Shown: one piece after another, positions 1 to 7,995 of the stretch
Layout: each line of letters opens with the position of its first letter
How positions within the stretch are numbered: position 1 is the stretch's first letter
Origin: Vicingaceae bacterium
GTDB taxonomy: Bacteria; Bacteroidota; Bacteroidia; Flavobacteriales_E; Vicingaceae
Direction: 5' to 3'
Length of the DNA stretch: 64,000 nt
Assembly (NCBI GenBank): GCA_028245195.1
Contig: JAOKCF010000004.1
Coordinates: 160,951 to 224,950, forward strand
Made by a program: the position numbers and the translations under genes
Notes under the pieces: model-generated
Told to the model about the DNA's origin: nothing
Databases searched by the model: none
What the model saw: the letters and a program-made list of their open reading frames with translations, nothing else

Positions 1-952
1 TTCCTCGGTTTAGAGGTTTTATAAAAGAGGTCACCATTGCTGTTGAAGGAACCATCCGACCTTTACCAAACACGAAGAAAAGCGTGGTAACAACTAGTAC
101 TAAACCATTTGGTGTTTCCCTTATTTGGGTAAGAAAAAAGATGGGAACAGATGCAGTAAGAACTGTAAATGTGAAAACCCTTGATCGACCATATTTGTCT
201 GCCATTCGAACTATAAACAGAGAAAAGCATACTGTTAGTGTGCCACCAACAAGGTATATGTATTTAATCTGAGAGTAACTAAAGCCTACATTGGTAGTAA
301 GGTACGGGCTAATAAACGGGACAATAGAAAAGTAGCTAAACATGATGACACTTCCAAACAAAAGGGCTAGTATTTGATTTTTGTTGCTTGTAATGTTGCG
401 TATTATTTGCATTGGAGATGGCTTCTGCTCGTTCGAGATGATGTGGCCGGTCATGTTTGGTATGTAAATAAGCGTTAAAAAAACAAGTGCGCCTAGAACC
501 ATAAAAGGCATATACCAGCCAGAAAGGTCGGCTAAAAATAGACCTGCGGGCACACCGATTACAGAAGCAACAAAGAACGTTGCCATCACCATGCCTATTG
601 CGTTTCCTCTTCGTTCATTAGGAATAGCATCTCCAACAACAGATAGAATTAAAGCACCCGCAACACCACCTAATAACCCGGTAATTGATCTCGTAAATAA
701 TAAAGAATAATATGTTTGCGCAAAACCACACGCAAACGCGCCCATTGCAAATTCAGTAGCCATCGTCAGAATAGCTTTTTTACGGTCAAACCTATCAATA
801 AAGAACGCACCAACAAAACCAGAAGTTCCTGCAGAAAAGGTGTATGTTGACACCAATAAGGCGAATTGACTCGGCAATATGTTAAAAGTGTTCATTAATT
901 GAGGCCCCAAAGGCATCAAAATCATAAAGTCTGTAATGTGTGAGAACCCCAT
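1..952 (-). CDS. MFS transporter, partial (runs off left edge), damaged 5' end
   Basis: Major facilitator superfamily transporter of the inner membrane, probably a drug or metabolite exporter. The reverse strand is open from about 982 to the window edge. It reads through several hydrophobic segments, with the MFS loop 'DRFDRKKA' after TM2 and 'GDAIPNERRGNAIGM' in the central region. The natural start appears to be the ATG at 991, but its third codon is TAA (985-983). The first in-frame ATG after it is at 952, inside TM1, and is used here. Family members normally begin with about a dozen more residues before this Met. The gene lies 22 nt downstream of recO on the same strand. It may be a pseudogene or use a non-ATG start. 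Family call is firm, the substrate is unknown. Confidence 0.75.
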   Translation of the reverse strand, partial: MGFSHITDFMILMPLGPQLMNTFNILPSQFALLVSTYTFSAGTSGFVGAFFIDRFDRKKAILTMATEFAMGAFACGFAQTYYSLLFTRSITGLLGGVAGALILSVVGDAIPNERRGNAIGMVMATFFVASVIGVPAGLFLADLSGWYMPFMVLGALVFLTLIYIPNMTGHIISNEQKPSPMQIIRNITSNKNQILALLFGSVIMFSYFSIVPFISPYLTTNVGFSYSQIKYIYLVGGTLTVCFSLFIVRMADKYGRSRVFTFTVLTASVPIFFLTQIRETPNGLVLVVTTLFFVFGKGRMVPSTAMVTSFIKPLNRG

Positions 953-1013
953 AACAACAAGCGTTAAAAGCAGAATATTCTCTTAGGTCATATGTTAATT
1001 TGAGAGGTTAAAA

Positions 1014-1724
1014 TTACCCAAATACAACTTCTAACACCGCTTTAGACTTTAAGTTTGCAAGCCCACCAAGCTGAGTGTTGTAGTAGTTTATAATTATGTT
1101 AAGCAACCGACTTCTTTCTATCTTTAATAGTTTCTCTGGGGTGTCTTGACCTGTTTTATACAATTGCACTTCGTCCTGAGTGAAAAAATTGGGATGATTT
1201 GGTTTTGTAGCGCACCCCTCTCCCTGCTCTAAGTCAAAATATGTGTGTTCATGTGTAATAAGTGGCTGAATGCCCAACATATCCATAAGCCCCATTAAAA
1301 AGGTGATGTGAAATGAAGAAGAGGGGGCGCTTTCTGTGTTGAGGTGGCGAAGTTTTTCCTCGACGTATTTGTATAAATGAAAGTTTTGCTCTTCTTCTTT
1401 GATGACCTTCGAAAGAACTTCAGCTAGAAAAAAGCGTATTGCGTTGACCGACACATTGTCTGGCGAGGAGCCAATTGAGTTGTTATATGTGAGTTCTTTT
1501 ACCCTGTGAATGTTTGATTTTGAGGAGAGGTAGCAAACGAATTCAATTGCTGACAATGGTTGAAAGAAATTACCTTGTTTGTTTTTTTTTCTTTTTGTCT
1601 TATTTGAAAGTAGAGAAATTAGGCCCTTTTCTTCCGAAAGAACCCTGCTGATGAGAGAGTTTTCGCCATATTTAAATGACTGTAGAACTACGCCTTTACT
1701 TTGGAGTAACATGTTATTTGACAA
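1014..1724 (-). CDS. recO: DNA repair protein RecO
   Basis: RecO works with RecF/RecR to load RecA onto SSB-coated single-stranded DNA and to anneal strands. The 236-residue product has the N-terminal OB-fold segment seen in the family (a start resembling 'KGVVLQSFKYGENSLI') and a helical C-terminal domain, at normal length for Bacteroidota. The four-cysteine zinc site of some RecO proteins is not evident; only a few Cys are present. Its ATG overlaps the last 11 nt of porZ, so the two are likely co-transcribed and coupled. The porZ-recO order is common in Bacteroidota. Confidence 0.9.
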   Translation of the reverse strand: MSNNMLLQSKGVVLQSFKYGENSLISRVLSEEKGLISLLSNKTKRKKNKQGNFFQPLSAIEFVCYLSSKSNIHRVKELTYNNSIGSSPDNVSVNAIRFFLAEVLSKVIKEEEQNFHLYKYVEEKLRHLNTESAPSSSFHITFLMGLMDMLGIQPLITHEHTYFDLEQGEGCATKPNHPNFFTQDEVQLYKTGQDTPEKLLKIERSRLLNIIINYYNTQLGGLANLKSKAVLEVVFG

Positions 1725-4059
1725 ACAATATTTTTCCTACTTCTGTTTGCAGCTTTTGGGTTTCGTCTTCACCGCTCATAAAGACAAGGTAAACACCCGT
1801 TGAAGCCCGGCGCCCACCAAAGTTATTTCCATCCCATAGCACTTGACCTCCCTGTGATTTTATTTCATTAATCAACGTACCGCTAATGTCTGTAATTTTT
1901 ACCGTGGTGTTATCTAATAGACCGCTAATTGCAACTTTTCCATTGTAGTCTGGTCGCACAAGGTTTGGATAGATATGGACATTATTAAGACTTTCGGCTC
2001 CGTTTATAGCCTCCCCCCTGTAAGAAACTAAACCTTTTGAGGTTGCGATATAAACCTCCCCCGTTTCGTCGTCTATGTTTATAGCGCTTATAGAGTTAGA
2101 TAGTAAAGGGCTGTTGTCAACGTTAAACTCCAAAATAGTTTCTTTACCATCTTCAGATAATAAAATAACCCCGGAGTTTTCTGTCCCTATCCATTTTCTA
2201 TTAAAGCCATCTATTGCTATTTCCGTAATAATCGAGTTTTGTAAAACGACCTCGTTATTTTCACCGTCAAAGAAAATGACTCTATCAAAATCCACATCTC
2301 CGTTAAAAATACCAGATGGGTTAAAGTGTACTGCAACTCCATCGGAAGTACCTATCCATATCAAACCATCTTTATCTTTTTCAATTTTTATGCCTCGCGC
2401 CCCTGGTATATTACCAAAACCTTCTGTTCTGGTTAATCTTATTGACCTATCATCAGAGATATCTTTTATCGTTCCACGATCATCGTAAACAATGATATCG
2501 TTGTCTTTAGCCATGGCAATCCACTTACAACCATTGTCGTCAATTTCTATGTCATACATAGCCGTTTCGTCTGATGAATAAAGTGCGCCCAGGTTATAAC
2601 TAAACCAGCTTCCATCAGTTAAACGAACGGTTAATCCATTTTTTTGGTAGGTGTTAGTAACCCAAAGGTTACCATCTGCGTCAAAGACACTTTCTCCCGT
2701 TCCAATCCATAATGAGGGCTTCCAAGCTTCTCTTCGTTGTATTGCTGAAGTTATTTGCCCAAAATTGTTGGTGTAAACCGTGTTGGTGTCTTGGTATATT
2801 TTAAAAGGAGTTGTTTTGTTAAACTCAGCCAACCCTCTTCCCCAAGACCCGAAGTAAACCTGATTAGGGTTCTCTGGATTGATGGTAACGGATACAATGT
2901 CAAAAATGTCATTTAACCCAAGGTTTGCTCCGTGTTGGTAGGGCTCCCAAGTTGTACCATCATAGTGTGATACTTTCGCAAGGTTAAATTGATTATTATA
3001 TGTTCCGTTAATAGCACCATTTGTGACCCATAGATTTCCTCCTGACGCATCCATGTCAAATATTGCTGCTGTTAATGGGCCATTTGGTTTGATTCCGGTA
3101 ATAGTTGCACCGTTGGTTGTAGAAAGTTCAACTAACGGAGTGAATCCGTTAATTTCAAAAAGACGATCATTAGCTATTGCGGAACCGATAGTGTTAGACC
3201 CACCTCTAGTTAATGTGTATTGAATATTTGATTGGCTATCGAATAGGACGGTGTTGGTTCTGGTGGTTAGGACGAATTGGTTCGATACCGTTTCGGAAAG
3301 GTTAATGAAGTCAAAATTCGCTACAACCTGATTGGTGCTAAATTGGTTGCCGTCGTAGTTTAGTATGCTGTCTTTAGCTTGCCCTTCACGAAACACGAAA
3401 TTTAACGACCCGTCGTTTTCCCAGATTGAAGAAATGACAGAAGTGTTTTTAGTTGGTAGTTTTGTCCAGGCATTAAAGTCAAGGAGATTACTTGAAAGAC
3501 TAGCGGTTAATATTCCACTATTAGTTGCTGCATAAAGGTGACCTGCAAACTTGTCAACGGAATTTATGTTTATTGGTGCGCCGTTAGGACCAAATTTGTA
3601 CGTGTCTACAATTTCTTGGCGCTCTAGATCAACTACTGTTATGCCATATGCCATGCATAAATAAGCTAAGTTGTCAGTTATTTTAATCTCGTTAATTACT
3701 TTTTCTTCATTACTTAGTTTGATAAACGGTATGTTAGTAATTGCATCGCCTTTAATTAAATCAATATTTGCATTGTCATACACTATAATGAGAGTCCTGT
3801 TGGTTGTGGAGTATGCTAGCTTAGAAATAGATACGTCGTTTAGGAGGTTTACCTTAGTGTATTTTTCTAAAGAGTTGTCATCCGTGTTGTATGTAAATAT
3901 TCCAGTTTCTGTTCCCGCATATATCAGATTTCCATCAGAGGCGATTGAGGTACCGCTGTTAAGAGGTAAATGGTCTGTCCAGCCTCCGATAGGTTTAAGT
4001 TGTGCTTGTGCAACAAAAGTCATGACAAACACAAGAATAAGGAGTAGGTTCTTTTTCAT
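1714..4059 (-). CDS. porZ: Type IX secretion system component PorZ (beta-propeller, CTD-like C-terminus)
   Basis: PorZ is a cell-surface member of the type IX secretion attachment complex (PorU/V/Q/Z), which cleaves the C-terminal signal of cargo and attaches A-LPS. The start at 4059 gives a clear signal peptide ending 'FVAQAQ'; a longer upstream reading would run into the promoter. The mature part shows repeated two-component-regulator-type propeller blades ('GLIWIGTSDGV', 'KWIGTENSGV', 'GEVYIATSKGLV'). The last ~80 residues form an Ig-like/CTD module with 'VKITDISG', 'WDGNNFGGRRASTGVYLV' and terminal 'KILFVK'. Length 781 aa is normal for PorZ. A perfect-type Bacteroidota promoter lies just upstream. 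The recO neighbour supports the call. Confidence 0.88.
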   Translation of the reverse strand: MKKNLLLILVFVMTFVAQAQLKPIGGWTDHLPLNSGTSIASDGNLIYAGTETGIFTYNTDDNSLEKYTKVNLLNDVSISKLAYSTTNRTLIIVYDNANIDLIKGDAITNIPFIKLSNEEKVINEIKITDNLAYLCMAYGITVVDLERQEIVDTYKFGPNGAPININSVDKFAGHLYAATNSGILTASLSSNLLDFNAWTKLPTKNTSVISSIWENDGSLNFVFREGQAKDSILNYDGNQFSTNQVVANFDFINLSETVSNQFVLTTRTNTVLFDSQSNIQYTLTRGGSNTIGSAIANDRLFEINGFTPLVELSTTNGATITGIKPNGPLTAAIFDMDASGGNLWVTNGAINGTYNNQFNLAKVSHYDGTTWEPYQHGANLGLNDIFDIVSVTINPENPNQVYFGSWGRGLAEFNKTTPFKIYQDTNTVYTNNFGQITSAIQRREAWKPSLWIGTGESVFDADGNLWVTNTYQKNGLTVRLTDGSWFSYNLGALYSSDETAMYDIEIDDNGCKWIAMAKDNDIIVYDDRGTIKDISDDRSIRLTRTEGFGNIPGARGIKIEKDKDGLIWIGTSDGVAVHFNPSGIFNGDVDFDRVIFFDGENNEVVLQNSIITEIAIDGFNRKWIGTENSGVILLSEDGKETILEFNVDNSPLLSNSISAINIDDETGEVYIATSKGLVSYRGEAINGAESLNNVHIYPNLVRPDYNGKVAISGLLDNTTVKITDISGTLINEIKSQGGQVLWDGNNFGGRRASTGVYLVFMSGEDETQKLQTEVGKILFVK

Positions 4060-4076
4060 AGTTAACGGAAATAAAA

Positions 4077-4106
4077 CAAAGATAGACGTAAAATATTGTA
4101 TGCAAA
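4077..4106 (-). promoter_or_regulatory. Bacteroidota-type sigma promoter for porZ-recO
   Basis: On the reverse strand, TTTG (4106-4103) is followed after 18 nt by TATCTTTG (4084-4077), matching the Bacteroidota consensus TTTG-N17-20-TAnnTTTG. The porZ ATG is 17 nt below the -7 box, so the leader would be only about ten nt long. The tRNA-Arg gene is divergent, with its own TATATTTG box at 4113-4120 on the other strand. Confidence 0.65.
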
Positions 4107-4131
4107 TACTACTATATTTGCATACGTTTTT

Positions 4132-4205
4132 GGCCCCGTAGTTCAACTGAATAGAATATCAGATTTCGGCTCTGACGGTTACAGGTTTGAATCCTGTCGG
4201 GGTCA
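4132..4205 (+). tRNA. tRNA-Arg (anticodon TCG)
   Basis: The 74-nt sequence folds as a canonical cloverleaf. The acceptor stem is GGCCCCG (4132-4138) with CGGGGTC (4198-4204) and discriminator A. The D stem is GTTC/GAAT. The anticodon stem TCAGA/TCTGA encloses loop TTTCGGC with anticodon TCG at 4166-4168. The T arm is ACAGG-TTTGAAT-CCTGT. CCA is not encoded. A TATATTTG box sits 11 nt upstream and a strong intrinsic terminator follows directly. Confidence 0.95.
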
Positions 4206-4207
4206 CG

Positions 4208-4240
4208 AAAAAAGCTCAACACATAGTGTTGGGCTTTTTT
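4208..4240 (+). terminator. Intrinsic terminator of tRNA-Arg
   Basis: AAAAAAGC-T-CAACAC (4208-4222) pairs with GTGTTG-G-GCTTTTTT around an ATA loop, and the right arm ends in a T-run. It lies directly behind the tRNA. Confidence 0.85.
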
Positions 4241-4390
4241 ATTTTAGAGCAAATATGAGCTATGCTCATGTGAAGTGATAAAAGAAAAAAGCCAGTACAT
4301 GCGGATGCATGTGAGCTTTATGCTCGAGCATAACAACCATTTCGAAAAGGATCATTAGCGCTAGCGAGATAATCCTGTGGAGGTCACTCT
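4241..4390 (+). other. Hairpin-rich intergenic segment, possible structured RNA
   Basis: No ORF is supported here. The segment holds several compact inverted repeats: ACATGC-GGAT-GCATGT (4297-4312), a perfect 16-bp palindrome TTATGCTCGAGCATAA (4318-4333), and AGGAT...ATCCT (4348-4376) enclosing TAGCGCTA. It is followed by a rho-independent terminator at 4391-4430 on the plus strand, although no protein gene runs into that terminator. It also contains a 17-nt near-copy of the tRNA-Arg 3' end. It could be a small RNA, a decayed tRNA, or integration debris. Confidence 0.4.
4371..4387 (+). repeat. Partial duplication of the tRNA-Arg 3' end
   Basis: AATCCTGTGGAGGTCAC matches the T-arm/acceptor segment of tRNA-Arg (4190-4206, AATCCTGTCGGGGTCAC) at 15 of 17 positions. 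Such repeats often mark attachment cores of elements that integrate into tRNA genes. No integrase is present in the window, so this would be a relic. Confidence 0.45.
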
Positions 4391-4430
4391 AGCGGAGAAT
4401 TGGTTAAAATTAACTGGTTCTCCGCTTTTT
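4391..4430 (+). terminator. Intrinsic terminator
   Basis: AGCGGAGAA (4391-4399) pairs with TTCTCCGCT (4418-4426) and is followed by TTTTTATTTTT. The T-run is on the plus strand, implying a rightward transcript from the preceding structured segment. On the minus strand there is no comparable T-run for the regulator gene that ends at 4538. Confidence 0.7.
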
Positions 4431-4537
4431 ATTTTTCATATTAACTCTGTTTTTCTATACACAAAAAACAAACCCTAAAACGACGTGGAATGCCGTCAAA
4501 CGCTTTTGCACTGAGAGGACCGTATTCATTAGCAAGT

Positions 4538-5788
4538 TTATTTAAAATAGTCGAGTAAAAATTCTTCTGAAAAATACGGATAGTTCAGTTGTTTAGTCAG
4601 TTTGGTGTATTGCTTTTTGATTTGATATTTTTTATTGGCGGTTATGGCCGTTCCAAATAAATAAACTTGATGAATAATGGTGATAAATTCCTCATAGCTA
4701 TATGCACAGTGAGTATAATTAAAAAGACGAGCGTATTTTTTCTGTTCAGGATCTTTTTTACTGTGTTTAAAATAAAACATACACATTAAGTAAAAAGAGT
4801 TTAGATGGTGTTTTTGATAGTAGCATTCAATGCTAGTATCCAGATGAATTTTCTCTATTAGATAATTCATGAGCATAAAATCTTTAGTTAATATAGCTGT
4901 GTAAAACAATTCGTAAGAATAATCGATCATAAGAGATTTTTTTGAATGCACTTCGAAATAATTGTCTAAAATTTCAGTAGAATTATCTCTGTCATCAGCT
5001 ATTAGTTCTAATGCCAATAATCGACTGCACAAAATTGGATTTAATTGCTTGGAGTAAATTGAATCACCATTGATTTTTTTTTTTGGCTTTTGATTTAAAA
5101 AATCCCTAAACTCAAGTATTGCAGAGTTGAATAGAGTAATTTCTTTATCAAGTTCATTGCGTTTAATTATTTCTGTTTGTTCTCCATAGTATCCATTCAA
5201 ACTAGAATAGTCCACAAAGGTTAAATACACACACTCAATATAATTAATATTGCTAAGCAGTAGGGAATTGGTTGTAGGTTTTTTTCGAAGCAAAAAACCG
5301 ATGGAGTTGCCCAATTTTAAGGCTTCCGAATATGTAAAGCTGTTGAAGTTGAGCGCATCTAATTTAAATATACGATCCATTAACGGATAGTTTTTATCAT
5401 GCAATAATTCTCTTATTAGGAAGACAATAAAACCGATAAAATGTTCAGGTCTTTTTTTGGCTGTAATAACCAAATTTATGATTGCATGATGATCATCTTT
5501 AGCAAGCGCTTTATAGATTGTTTGATACAAATCAATATTGTCTTTATTTGGATAGTTTAAGATAAAATGTTGGTAGTTTTTGTAGCCAACAAATTGAGAT
5601 AGAATATTTAGTGTGTTTTTGTTCGGTTTTGTACTTGGAGATAAACCATAAAATCGTTTGATTGTGCTGTAGCTGATATCTTTATCCAATATTTCTGTAA
5701 TAGCATTAGAAATTAGCTCACAATCTCCTCTAGCTCGCACTGGTCTTGCAATTTTAGCTTCAATTAAATTCTTCAGAGTGTTAATCAT
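4538..5788 (-). CDS. Bacteroidota-type regulator-like protein with N-terminal DNA-binding-like helical domain
   Basis: A 416-residue protein of unknown function. The first ~85 residues resemble a helical N-terminal module seen in many Bacteroidota proteins, with the pattern 'DCELISNAITEIL', 'ISYSTIKRFYGL', 'TLNILSQFVGY'. This looks like a winged or Xre-like DNA-binding fold that selects targets. The rest is an alpha-helical, Tyr/Leu-rich repeat-like region without recognisable catalytic motifs. It faces away from the five-gene block starting at 5876, across an 87-nt gap holding a tandem 'caattatgaat' repeat. That position suggests it controls the block. Regulatory function is inferred, not shown. 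Confidence 0.55.
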   Translation of the reverse strand: MINTLKNLIEAKIARPVRARGDCELISNAITEILDKDISYSTIKRFYGLSPSTKPNKNTLNILSQFVGYKNYQHFILNYPNKDNIDLYQTIYKALAKDDHHAIINLVITAKKRPEHFIGFIVFLIRELLHDKNYPLMDRIFKLDALNFNSFTYSEALKLGNSIGFLLRKKPTTNSLLLSNINYIECVYLTFVDYSSLNGYYGEQTEIIKRNELDKEITLFNSAILEFRDFLNQKPKKKINGDSIYSKQLNPILCSRLLALELIADDRDNSTEILDNYFEVHSKKSLMIDYSYELFYTAILTKDFMLMNYLIEKIHLDTSIECYYQKHHLNSFYLMCMFYFKHSKKDPEQKKYARLFNYTHCAYSYEEFITIIHQVYLFGTAITANKKYQIKKQYTKLTKQLNYPYFSEEFLLDYFK

Positions 5789-5875
5789 ACGTCGTCAATT
5801 ATGAATCAATTATGAATCAATTATACGTAAACTAAAGTGTACATTTGAATTTTAATGTTTAATTATTAATAATAC

Positions 5876-6364
5876 ATGCCAAGATATATTAAACCTAGAT
5901 TACGAGAGGAGTTATCTAGTGCATCTGAACAATTAGTTTCGGATTTATTCTTATCAATATTAGGGCAGATTAGAGTTTTTGAAGGCAAGAGTAATGGACC
6001 CGGAGCTATTTATGCAATTTCCCAATGTTTAAGGATGCTGCATGAACACTTTGAGGCAGGATATACCCAAGAAGCAAAAAAACATATTACTGATTTGGGT
6101 TTCCATACAGAACCAAGAACAATAAGAGAGATCTATAATCTAAGTAGTAAGATCGACAAGAGCGAACGAAAACTCTATGTTGAGCACACTGATGGTGGTA
6201 TTAAAAAACTAGCGACTGATTTATTGAGCCTATATGAAGAATTAAAAGGCAATAAGCAAGATGTCGAAATGGTAAGCACTTTCATTAAAAACAATACCTA
6301 CTTCATCACAAAACACAAAGACAAGAATAAAGATATAGATGAGAATTTTTCAATAAAAAATTAA
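5876..6364 (+). CDS. Hypothetical protein, first gene of accessory block
   Basis: A 162-residue soluble, charged, mostly helical protein that I do not recognise. There is no signal peptide, membrane segment or clear catalytic motif. The C-terminal ~25 residues are Lys/Asn/Asp-rich and probably disordered. It is separated by only 11 nt from the next gene, so it is probably in the same transcript. The divergent regulator ends its promoter region 87 nt upstream. AT-rich codon use matches its neighbours up to 10.3 kb. Confidence 0.6.
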   Translation: MPRYIKPRLREELSSASEQLVSDLFLSILGQIRVFEGKSNGPGAIYAISQCLRMLHEHFEAGYTQEAKKHITDLGFHTEPRTIREIYNLSSKIDKSERKLYVEHTDGGIKKLATDLLSLYEELKGNKQDVEMVSTFIKNNTYFITKHKDKNKDIDENFSIKN

Positions 6365-6375
6365 TAAAAAATAAA

Positions 6376-7467
6376 ATGGCAAGAGATTATACAAAATACA
6401 CAGCAGAAGGTTTAGGAGAAAACCTTAACAAAAGAAAATTAGTTTTTACAATCGTAAAAGACTGGGCAGAGAAAAATAATCCGTCCTTAGAAGAAATACA
6501 AACCGCATTTCCAGACGAAGTGCAAGGTGGTAAAGGCTTTATTGTAAAAGAAAGTGAAGTAAAAGACGCTAAGCGTTTTAACATGAAAGAACCATTGAGT
6601 ATTAAAAATGGCTTGCACATAGTGATGTCTAATCAATGGGGAGAGAATATTGCAGACTTTATTACTGGAGCTGAAAAGTTGGGCTACACTATCCTTAAAA
6701 ACACTTCAAACAATCCGCAAGATCAACAAAATTCAGTGGATGTTAACACCAGCACATCATTAGAAGAAATAGATCAAATTATTGAAGAAATTATTCACGG
6801 TGATTTAACAACACAAGAAAATTTTAGAAAAAACACAATCAACTTTATTAATGAAAATAATCAATACTACTGGTTTTTATTAGCCATAAATAACGCTTTA
6901 CAAGTTTGGGAAAATAAAATAGATGATGAAGGATTAGATTTAAGTGTTGATGGATTACATCTTAAAGGTAGAGAATTGAACTTTAACCCTTATGAAGAGT
7001 ATAGACTATTTTATAATTGGAGAGAAGAAAAATTTGGTATTGAAGAAGATGATGATGAACCAACTTCTTTCTTTAAGGCATTAATAGATTCATTCTATGA
7101 CTTTGATTCGCACAGCGATTTGATATCGCTAGGTGAAAATGATTTAAACAAGTTTATAAATTTGTCTAAAACGGTTCTGTTATGCACAGTTTGTAAAGAA
7201 TGTGAAAATGATACAGATACGGACGATCTCACTAATCTTTTATTGGGAATAAATTTTGAAGACTTACCAGAAATTAATGATAAACTAAACGGAGGTGATA
7301 TATCGAATGAAATATTAGAAGATGTTTTGGAAACCCTTGATGTTTCTGTTGAAGACTATAAGAATGAAGAAGAATTATGGAAAGATTTATACCTTCTTAA
7401 TTATGAAGATGTAGCTCGAGATATTTTAGATAATGACGTGTTTGATAAAGACTATATACGTTCGTAA
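6376..7467 (+). CDS. Hypothetical protein with conserved Bacteroidota N-terminal domain
   Basis: A 363-residue acidic protein. The first ~110 residues ('YTAEGLGENLNKRKLVFTIV', 'FPDEVQGGKG', 'KRFNMKEPLSIKNG', 'VSNQWGENI') look like a module I associate with uncharacterised Bacteroidota proteins. It is fused here to a long, very acidic, leucine-rich C-terminal half (runs such as 'GIEEDDDEP'). There are no membrane segments. The acidic tail could mimic nucleic acid or bind a basic partner, but that is speculation. It sits between an unknown gene and a deoxyribonucleotidase in a tightly packed rightward block. Confidence 0.6.
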   Translation: MARDYTKYTAEGLGENLNKRKLVFTIVKDWAEKNNPSLEEIQTAFPDEVQGGKGFIVKESEVKDAKRFNMKEPLSIKNGLHIVMSNQWGENIADFITGAEKLGYTILKNTSNNPQDQQNSVDVNTSTSLEEIDQIIEEIIHGDLTTQENFRKNTINFINENNQYYWFLLAINNALQVWENKIDDEGLDLSVDGLHLKGRELNFNPYEEYRLFYNWREEKFGIEEDDDEPTSFFKALIDSFYDFDSHSDLISLGENDLNKFINLSKTVLLCTVCKECENDTDTDDLTNLLLGINFEDLPEINDKLNGGDISNEILEDVLETLDVSVEDYKNEEELWKDLYLLNYEDVARDILDNDVFDKDYIRS

Positions 7468-7482
7468 CAACTACAATAATTT

Positions 7483-7926
7483 ATGAAGATTCTTAATATT
7501 GATTTAGATGGTGTTGTTGCAGATTTTGTTTCTGCAATGAATGCTCATCCCTTAAGAAACGAACTACCTTTTGATAAAGATCCGGATACTATTCCGGGTC
7601 TTTTTAGGAATTTGAAGCCCATAGAATCTGCGATTAGTTCAGTAGAAAAATTACTTCATTCAGAGAAATATGAAGTGTATTTCCTTAGCACAGCACCCTG
7701 GGATAACCCTTCTGCATGGACAGATAAGCGTTTGTGGTTAGCAGAACAATTTGGTGATAAAATAAACAGAAGGCTTATCTTAACCCACCGTAAAGATTTG
7801 GTTAAAGGCGATATTTTAATTGACGACAGACCAAATAATGGAGCAAAGGATTTTGATGGGGAGTGGATTCATTTTGCTTCTAAAAAGTTCCCTAACTGGG
7901 ATTCGGTATTAAATTATTTATTATGA
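7483..7926 (+). CDS. 5'(3')-deoxyribonucleotidase-like HAD phosphatase (NT5C family)
   Basis: Dephosphorylates (deoxy)nucleoside monophosphates. HAD motif I is near the N-terminus, 'NIDLDGVVADF' (DxDGVxxD). Motif II is the Ser/Thr in 'VYFLSTAPWDNPSAWTDKR'. The C-terminal lysine/acid pair lies in 'KGDILIDDRPNNG'. At 147 aa it is compact, as in the bacterial NT5C group. It begins 15 nt after the preceding gene. Within a nuclease-bearing block it could act on nucleotide pools or on products of the nuclease, but it may equally be ordinary nucleotide salvage. Confidence 0.8.
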   Translation: MKILNIDLDGVVADFVSAMNAHPLRNELPFDKDPDTIPGLFRNLKPIESAISSVEKLLHSEKYEVYFLSTAPWDNPSAWTDKRLWLAEQFGDKINRRLILTHRKDLVKGDILIDDRPNNGAKDFDGEWIHFASKKFPNWDSVLNYLL

Positions 7927-7995
7927 AATACCTAACAATAATTTAGAAACCAACTGAAGCTCTATATTTAGAAAATTTCTCTTCATATTTTATAA

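Noticed and set aside
84..272. 62-codon plus-strand ORF
   Set aside because: Antisense to a continuous MFS transporter frame on the minus strand that has clear family motifs.
4096..4278. 60-codon ORF across the tRNA-Arg gene
   Set aside because: It is a reading of the tRNA and its terminator.
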